Shown in pieces: positions 57,401 through 64,000 of a stretch of 64,000 nt of DNA. Origin of the DNA: Fallopia convolvulus (Eukaryota; Streptophyta; Magnoliopsida; Caryophyllales; Polygonaceae); contig OZ024727.1 of assembly GCA_964016875.1 (NCBI GenBank), forward strand, positions 4,178,893 through 4,242,892, given 5' to 3'. Position 1 is the stretch's first letter. Each line of letters begins with the position of its first letter. Made by a program: the position numbers and the translations under genes. The notes beneath the pieces are model-generated. The model searched no databases, had not been told where the DNA came from, and saw only the letters and a list, made by a program, of their open reading frames with translations.

Positions 57401-60023
57401 GCTCCTTTAGGCAGGTATGATCTTTCCTATTTCTGATAGCAAATGGGTCAGCCCAACTCAGGTTGTCCCTAAAAAGGGTGGTATCACAGTGGTTGAGAAT
57501 CACAAGGGTGATCTCATTCCCACAAGAGTTCAAACCGGGTGGCGAGTTTGTATTGACTATCGTAAGCTTAACGCTGTAACCCAGAAAGGTCATTTCCCAT
57601 TACCTTTCATTGACCAAATGCTGGAACGACTTGTCGGTCGTTCATTTTATTGTTTCTTGGATGGATATTCTGGATATTTTCAGGTAGCCATAGCACCAGA
57701 GGATTAGGAGAAGACAACATTCACTTGTCCTTTTGGCACCTTTGCATACCGAAGGATGCCTTTTGGACTGTGCAATGCCCCAGCTACATTCCAACGGTGT
57801 ATGGTTAGTATCTTTTCTGAGTACATAGAGAAATTTATTGAGGTATTTATGGACGATTTTACCGTCCATGGGAATGACTTTGATTCATGCTTAACTCATC
57901 TGACACTAGTGCTTAAAAAATGTGAAGATACTAATCTTGTTCTCAATTCTGAAAAATGTCATTTTATGGTAGAACAGGGTATAGTATTAGGCCATGTAGT
58001 GTCTTCTAGGGGTATTGAGGTCGATAAGGCTAAGGTTGAAGTAATTCAATCTTTGCCTTATCCTACTAATGTGCGTGAAGTGCGTTCTTTTTTAGGCCAT
58101 GCAGGGTTTTACCGCAGGTTTATCAAAGACTTCTCAAAAATTGCCTCCCCCTTATGTGAGTTGTTGAAGAAGGAAGCAGGATTTGAGTTTGGTAATGCAT
58201 GTAAGACAGCGTTTGATGAGCTAAAACTCCGCCTCACCACAGCTCCCATTATTCAAGCCCCAGATTGGTCTCTTCCTTTTGAGATCATGTGTGATGCTAG
58301 TGATTATGCAGTGGGGGCTGTTTTGGGACAAAAGAAGGGCAAAGCATCTCATGTGATTCACTACGCCTCTATGACATTGAATGAGGCCCAGAGGAACTAC
58401 TACACCACAGAGAAGGAGCTCCTAGCAGTTGTGTTTGCATTGGAGAAATTTCGCTCTTACTTGTTGGGAACAAGAGTGATTGTTTATACAGATCATGCAG
58501 CACTCCGCTATTTGCTGACGAAAAAGGAGGCCAAACCCAGGCTAATCAGGTGGATCTTACTGTTGAGTGAGTTCAACATTGAGATCAAAGACAAAAAGGG
58601 GGTTGAGAATGTGGTTGCTGATCATTTGAGTCGTCTAGTGATGGAAGAGCGGAAGAGGCCAGAGAGTTCACCCATTCAGGAGGAATTTCCAGATGATACC
58701 TTGTTCGCTATTAAGGTTGTAAAACCTTGGTATGCACACTTGGTTAATTTCCTAGTTATGGGTGAGTTCCCACCAGCATTCACTAAAGCTCAGAAGGACA
58801 AGTTAAGAAGTGAAGCAAGATACTACATCTGGGATGATCCATATTTGTGGAAACACTGCGCTGATCAGGTAATCCGACGATGTATCCCGGATAATGAGGT
58901 AACTTCTATCTTAACCTTCTGTCATAATTATGCATGTGGGGGCCATTTTAGTTCTAACAAAACAGCTAGGAAGGTATTGGATGCAGGATTTTACTGGCCG
59001 AGCATTTTTCGGGATGCTCATGGTTTTTGTAAATCCTGTGACCGATGTCAAAGAGTTGGGAATATGTCCCAAAAGAATGAGATGCCTCAATCTCCTATTA
59101 TTTTCTGTGAAATCTTTGATGTATGGGGCATTGACTTTATGGGTCCATTTCCTAATTCTTTTGGGAACTATTATATTTTGCTTGCGGTGGACTACGTTTC
59201 CAAGTGGGTGGAAGCGAAGGCCACCAGGACTGACTATTCTAAAGTGGTGACAGATTTCTTGAAGACCAACATTTTTACTAGATTTGGTGTCCCTAGAGCT
59301 TTAGTTAGTGACAAGGGCTCCCAAGTCTGTAATAGGATGGTGAGTGCACTATTGAGAAAATATCATGTCACACACAGAGTCTCTACAGCATACCACCCTC
59401 AGACAAATGGCCAGGCAGAGGTGTCTAACAGGGAAATCAAGTCCATTTTGGAGAAGACAGTTGCACCAAACAAGAAAGACTGGAGTGCTCGGTTGGATGA
59501 TGCACTATGGGCATACAGGACTGCTTTTAAAACACCAATTGGGATGTCACCATTCAGGTTGGTATTTGGGAAAGCATGTCATCTACCGGTGGAAATTCAA
59601 CATAAAGCATACTGGGCAGTCAAGAAGTGCAACATGCAAGAAAGTGAAGTGGGCGAATTCAGGAAACTTCAACTCCAGGAATTGGAAGAAATCAGGCTAG
59701 AGTCTTATGACAATGTAGTGATATACAAGGAAAAGACAAAAGCCTGGCATGAAAAGCATATTTGGAGGAAGAATTTCAAGGTGGGGGACAAAGTACTTTT
59801 GTTCCAATCGCGCCTCAGATTGTTTCCTGGAAAACTGAGCTCAAGATGGAGAGGTCCTTTTGTGGTAGCACGTGTGTACCCCCTTGGCGCAATTGATATC
59901 TATGATGGAGTTTCTCATTCTATTTTCAAGGTAAATGGTCAGAGGCTGAAGCCATATTATGAAGGATTCAATGGTGCTACTTTGGAAGAGACGGCTCTAC
60001 ACGAGCCGGAGCAAGAGCCTTGA
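54408..60023 (+). pseudogene. Athila gag-pol, one frame interrupted by three TAG codons
   Basis: The whole stretch 54408-60023 is one reading frame without indels, cut by TAG at 55206-55208, 57408-57410 and 57705-57707. Domains: retrotransposon gag core (about 54690-55200, LKDQAKDWFYYL); CCHC knuckle CEICFDNMHPTDSC (about 55331); a variable stretch with GC-rich hairpins (55950-56120); protease with DLGASINVLP (about 56499); reverse transcriptase from about 57330, with FMDD at 57850; RNase H with CDASDYAVGAVL (about 58290); integrase with the HHCC knuckle (58920-59050), and Asp, Asp and Glu in GIDFMGPF, LVSDKGSQ and NGQAEVSNREI (about 59130-59430). The second and third stops lie inside the reverse transcriptase, so this copy cannot make an intact Pol without readthrough. 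The first could be a gag/pol boundary, though Athila gag-pol is usually continuous. Confidence 0.92.
55977..56083. repeat. Two GC-rich hairpins inside the Athila gag-pol frame
   Basis: CCCCGCGCA (55977-55985) pairs with TGCGCGGGG (56005-56013). CCGCGCAATCC (56051-56061) pairs perfectly with GGATTGCGCGG (56073-56083), an 11-bp stem. Both stay in frame and encode repeated peptides of the form SRAIPSQxxxRG. Confidence 0.9.
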
Positions 60024-60966
60024 TATCCTTTTTGCGTCAAGCTAATGACGTTAAACAAGCGCTTCTTGGGAGGCAACCCATGTTTTAGGATAGATGTGCT
60101 TTGATTTTTTGCTTTCTGTTTTACAGTTTTTTGTTTTGATTAGTTAGTCTAGGCAGAAATAATCCTAAAAAATTTCAGATAACTCGGGCAATTTTAGAAT
60201 AAAAGGGGCTAAAATAACTCGAGCCTGCAAAGCTCGGGATCGATCCCGAGCAATGCAGGCTCAGAGGAGAAAGCGCGGCATGGGCTGCTAATTGCGCAGC
60301 CGCGCAATCCAAGCCCCAATGCCGCGCAATCTCAACTGGGAGCACATTGCGCGGCTTCGCAATTGCGCGGCCGCGCAATTAGGTGCAATCCCGCGCATTG
60401 GGCCGCTTTTCAGCGAACCCTTTTTAATAAAACCCGATGCCCTCTTTCTTTCCCCCATTTAAACGCCCCTCCTTCTCCTTCCTCACCTCTTCCTCCATTA
60501 AAGCTCAAGGCCCCAAGCTCTATTCAAGTGATTCAAGGCGGATTTTCAACCAAATTCAAGCAAGGAACTCACATTCAAGCGGGATTCAAGTAAGTCCACT
60601 CTAAATCTCTCTAAAATTTCGGTTTTTGATAGTTTGAATCTAGATCTAGGTTTGACTAGAAAAACTCGAATTTGACCCCTTTAGGCTCGGATTTAGGCTT
60701 AAGTTCTTTACAAAAGTTTGTTTATTGCATGATTCTAGTCTAGATTCGTGTTTTATTTCAACTTTGCAAACAAATCCGAAAGTCACTTAGAAATTTGATT
60801 TAAATTTGATTAATTTTAATTAAATTGTTCTAGGTAGTGGGGGAAGAGAGCGTTTGAGAGCTTTTCTGTGAAATATTGCTGTGGTTGTCCTTGCCGAGAC
60901 AACGGAATTGCACTTGTTTGTTTGTTTTGTGGTGTTGTGCAGGTGGTTTTCTGAAATTCTGAATTA
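60024..60966 (+). other. Athila spacer between pol and the last ORF, with GC-rich palindromes
   Basis: 60180-60420 is GC-rich. GCCGCGCAAT (60321-60330) pairs with ATTGCGCGGC (60346-60355). 60361-60380 is a perfect 20-bp palindrome around GCGGCCGC, and a near-palindrome AATTGCGCAGCCGCGCAAT lies at about 60290-60308. The remainder (60430-60966) reads like a leader of the last ORF: C/T-rich, with splice-site-like sequences such as caag/taagt at about 60590 and gcag/gtgg at about 60943. That would fit a spliced subgenomic transcript, which is inference. Confidence 0.75.
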
Positions 60967-62610
60967 ATGGCTCCAAAGAGAAGTAGAAGGGATGGTGCAT
61001 CATCATCACAGTCTGCTAGTCAGGGAGTACATCTGGTTCCACCTGCTGTGGTGGGGGAGACCACCCAAGAAACTTTTGGAATTAACTTGACAAAGAATAG
61101 TCACATAGTCCGGTTTGAGCTTCTGAAGGACAGGGAATGGAAAGCAACTCGGTTCATTGATTGGAACCTAATGAATGAAATTGGGATTGCTCATCTGTTG
61201 AATGAAATAGGAGCTTATTTGCACATGGGTGAGTTTTTGAAGCTGTGTGAACCGACCTTTAAGGGGTTAACTTTGGAGTTTCTGAGCACTTTGTCTACCG
61301 ATTTCAAGGGTGAAGGGGAGATAAAGTTTTGGTTAGGAGGTGTTAGGAGGAAGATGACCTTGAAAGAGGTCAACCGGGTGTTTGGTTTTTGTAATTTTCC
61401 TATTAGTAGAGATTTAGTGCTTACTGAGGCAAGTGCTACATGGGCTGACAAGCACTTCTGGAAAGCCATCACAGGGAGACCCAAGTATGAGCCGTCTAGA
61501 GAAAAGGCTTCTCCCATCACTCATCCCGCTATTAAAGTCTTCCAGCGGTTTATTGCAAGTACTCTGAATGGGAGAGGTGATGGGGGAAACAACTGTCCCA
61601 AGAAAGATGTAACTGTGTTGGCTACGAGTTTGAAGAGGAAGCCGTTGAATATGGGTGCTATGCTGATGCACCACATGGCCCATGTTGGGAACAAAGGCGG
61701 TGGAGCCATTTGTATTGGTGGGATTGTGACTTTCCTAGCCAAACATTTTGGTATCGATCTTAACAGGTTACATGTTGATATTCCGCCTTCACCTATTGAC
61801 TTCATCATGTTGAAGAAAATGGGCACTCTCTACAAGTACAAAAACTCTTACTTCTGGGTGATTGGTGATTCTGGGAGAGTAATGAAGCTTCCTGATGGAC
61901 ACCGTGTGCAGATAGGAAACAGTCCAGCGAACTGGTTCATTGAAGTTCAGGCTGACGATTTGGATGTAGTTACCGTTAAGGGCCCAGTTAGGGGTAAAAA
62001 GACGGTTTCAGTTCCTATTGTGGTGGATTCTGATGAAGAGGAGATGGATGAGGATTTCATCATGGCTGAAGAAGAAGAAGAGGAAGAATCTGCTGAGGAT
62101 GATGACACTGATGAGGATGAGGAGTCTGAGGACGAGGATAGGCAGAGACAGTTTGATCCGTCTATACCTCCTGGTGGAGTACATTACTCTGATGCTCAAT
62201 ATAACCAAATGATGGAGATGATGAGACAGATGCAGCTCGACACCACGCAGCGATACAATGATATGTCTTCTCACATCGATCAGAGCTTTCAGGGCGTGAG
62301 AGGCTATGTGGATAAGAGGTTCACATCTTATCAGACTCATCAGGATCAGCAGCTTGCTGCTTTTCAGGCTCGCCAGGATGAGCAGTTCAGACTGCTCAAC
62401 ACCAGATTGGATGGATGGAGCTCAGCAGGCTATCCGCCTCATCAGTCGTATCCTCAGTATGCCTTCCCAGAGCCGCCATATCCTCAGTTCCCGCCATATC
62501 AGCCACCCCCAGCACAGGAGATCCCACCGTACTATCCACAGCCAGAGTATCCACCGGAGTACCAGCCACCGCCACCGCAGGATTTTCCGCCCTATTACCC
62601 GGACAACTAG
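60967..62610 (+). CDS. Athila-specific last ORF (Athila ORF-1 family), intact
   Basis: 547 aa in the position called env-like in Athila elements. Residues about 35-330 match the Athila ORF-1 family pattern: the ELLKDREWKATRFID region, LEFLSTLSTDFKGEGEIKFWL, and the KEVNRVFGF motif. A strongly acidic run (residues about 355-395), a Gln/Met-rich probable coiled coil (about 415-485) and a Pro/Tyr tail with repeated PPYYPxPEYPP units follow. A short basic stretch (MAPKRSRRDG) starts the protein. I see no signal peptide or transmembrane helix, so it does not look like a membrane envelope protein. It is fully open while gag-pol beside it is not. The function of this family is unknown. Confidence 0.85.
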   Translation: MAPKRSRRDGASSSQSASQGVHLVPPAVVGETTQETFGINLTKNSHIVRFELLKDREWKATRFIDWNLMNEIGIAHLLNEIGAYLHMGEFLKLCEPTFKGLTLEFLSTLSTDFKGEGEIKFWLGGVRRKMTLKEVNRVFGFCNFPISRDLVLTEASATWADKHFWKAITGRPKYEPSREKASPITHPAIKVFQRFIASTLNGRGDGGNNCPKKDVTVLATSLKRKPLNMGAMLMHHMAHVGNKGGGAICIGGIVTFLAKHFGIDLNRLHVDIPPSPIDFIMLKKMGTLYKYKNSYFWVIGDSGRVMKLPDGHRVQIGNSPANWFIEVQADDLDVVTVKGPVRGKKTVSVPIVVDSDEEEMDEDFIMAEEEEEEESAEDDDTDEDEESEDEDRQRQFDPSIPPGGVHYSDAQYNQMMEMMRQMQLDTTQRYNDMSSHIDQSFQGVRGYVDKRFTSYQTHQDQQLAAFQARQDEQFRLLNTRLDGWSSAGYPPHQSYPQYAFPEPPYPQFPPYQPPPAQEIPPYYPQPEYPPEYQPPPPQDFPPYYPDN

Positions 62611-64000
62611 AGTTTTGTGAGTTTTTCTCTTTCCTTCACTTTTTACTATACTTTGGGGACAAAGTATGTTTTAAGCATGGGGGAAGGGAATTACTTGTTT
62701 GCATTACATGTAGTTTCATTAGTTTAGGTCATATTTAAAATTTTTGCATGCATTGATTAAAATCTTGCAAAATGAAAAAAAAAATCAGAAAATTTGAGAA
62801 AAATATTACATTTAGGTTCTTATTTCCCCATTGTTTGATTCCTCTTGTGTTTCTAAGTTAAGCATAAATTCTAATCCATGATTTGCATGATTTACTGAAG
62901 TTGATATGATATGAGCATGATCATTGGTTAATTACCTTGATTATAGGATGGAGCATGTATTTAGCTTGAGTATTTGATTCATTCTGAAGTTCTAGACAAA
63001 ACTTAGCCTTGTGAGATATTTTTGGCCTTCCATGATATATTTGTTCTCTAAATTTCTTGAGTGTATCACCATGATTATCTAGCTCTAGAACTTGCGTTAA
63101 TACTCTTTGTCAAGGTTGCTTTATATGATTGAATGCATGACATTAAAATGATTGAGGCAATGTTTCTTATTAGCCTATTATTTCCCTTCCTACCCTACAA
63201 GATCCATGTTTTTGACACCCCATTTCTTTTAAGCTTTAAGCCTATTTTGATAGCTCCACAAAATTTCCCTAGCCTAATAAGCTTGACCCAGGATCCGGGA
63301 TTTAGGACTTTAGGTTGTGTTTTTATTTTGTGTGAGTTATGTAAGTATGGGGGAGTTGAAAGAAAAGGAAGAAAAAGAGGAAATACAACTCTTGGTTTCA
63401 AAGTGAAAAAAGTTGAAGATGAAAAAGTTTGATTGCAAAAGAAAAGCAAAAGAAAGAAAATTGAGCTTAAATTGTTAGTAGTCTTCATTAGTATCAAAGA
63501 AAGAGTTGAAGAAGAGGAAAAGAAAAAAGAGAAGTAAAGAGTTTGAATGTAAATGTATGGAGTTGAGAAAGGAAGTTGGGAAGTAAGAAAAGAAAGTGTT
63601 GAGTTGGGTTTAGGATTAGTTCTTTATCCCGGATTTAGCACCACAGACCAAATGTTATCCCTTCCAAATTTCTCTTTACCTTGGCCCCATTACAAGCCTT
63701 AAAAAGACCTCATGATTTTTGTTATGTATTTGATCCCCAGCGGTGGAGATTTAGAACTCTGATGCAAGCATATGGTAGTCTAGTTTTCATGGTTGATTTT
63801 GAGTGAAACACATACCTTTAAACACTTGAGAGTGAGAGCAAAACACATTATCCTTGGTGAGGTCTAGAACGAATGAATGGTCTTTACTTATTGCTTACCA
63901 TAATGCATGCTAAGAAGTCTTGGTCGGGTTTTTGATTATATGTGAAATGCTTGTTTGACTTGAGATGGATGTATGATTGCATTTCTATGGTGTGATTTGG
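62611..64000 (+). other. Athila 3' untranslated region, cut by the window edge
   Basis: Two purine-rich tracts of the kind seen in Athila 3' regions occur: AAGCATGGGGGAAGGGAA (about 62673) and AAGTATGGGGGAGTTGAAAG (about 63343), the second leading into 250 bases very rich in A and G. The LTR start TGATAGCTCGC does not recur, so the 3' LTR lies beyond 64000. Short open frames here have no family match. Confidence 0.65.

Larger units (their letters stand above)
52926..64000 (+). mobile_element. Athila-lineage Ty3 LTR retrotransposon (right part outside the window)
   Basis: In order: 5' LTR (52926-54330), primer site complementary to tRNA-Asp, gag-pol in a single frame (54408-60023), a GC-rich spacer, the Athila-specific last ORF (60967-62610), and a long untranslated region to the window edge. 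The 3' LTR is not reached. Domain order protease, reverse transcriptase, RNase H, integrase places it in Ty3; the tRNA-Asp site and last ORF place it in Athila. gag-pol has three in-frame TAG codons, so this copy is defective or would depend on readthrough. Confidence 0.93.

Noticed and set aside
60967..62610. Envelope glycoprotein
   Set aside because: No signal peptide, transmembrane helix or cysteine pattern is visible. It matches the Athila ORF-1 family, which is called env-like only by position.

Overview
The window looks like nuclear DNA of a flowering plant. It is AT-rich, its genes have many short GT-AG introns, and it carries Athila, Copia, Mutator-like (MULE), Stowaway, LINE and tRNA-derived SINE sequences. 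A eudicot is likely. TTG-tailed SINE 3' ends hint at an asterid or lamiid, but that is weak evidence.

Three ordinary host genes are present, all on the minus strand. (1) The first exon of a MYBS3/KUA1-type MYB-related repressor (697-1054); the rest lies off the left edge. (2) A complete 20-exon plastid-type NADP-malic enzyme gene (7847-13711) that splices in frame to 643 aa. (3) A complete 13-exon plant ATP-dependent 6-phosphofructokinase gene (29754-33922) that splices in frame to 475 aa.

The rest is mostly mobile DNA. A 694-bp MULE-type MITE with a perfect 9-bp target-site duplication (TSD) is at 6160-6853. A CCCGA-rich element is at 14071-14850, followed by a SINE with a perfect 12-bp TSD at 14977-15188. 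MULE A (16038-21722) encodes a FAR1-type transposase read into an OTU cysteine-protease domain, plus a convergent accessory gene without a plant mobile domain (PMD). A decayed Copia gag region, a 1.47-kb MULE, a Stowaway MITE, a LINE 3' end and a SINE fill 22.2-27.8 kb. A decayed PMD gene (C) is at 34.5-37.5 kb. MULE B (39163-43369) carries a PMD gene facing a MULE transposase, both missing their 3' exons. A Copia element (43713-49566) has 97% identical 151-bp LTRs and a perfect TSD. Tandem repeats occupy 50.2-52.5 kb. From 52926 to the right edge is an Athila element with its 5' LTR, PBS, gag-pol broken only by TAG codons, and an intact Athila ORF.

The most unusual signals are structural. 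In the Copia element, the stretch where gag, protease and integrase should lie is instead an array of dozens of short hairpins. Their loop stays close to ACTTCAGG (CCTGAAGT on the element's coding strand), while the stems differ from hairpin to hairpin yet remain self-complementary. The Athila element has GC-rich hairpins sharing a CCGCGCAAT arm in its LTR, inside gag-pol and between pol and the last ORF. The two MULEs have subterminal rows of perfect hairpins. The three PMD-type accessory genes show the same exon layout in different states of decay.
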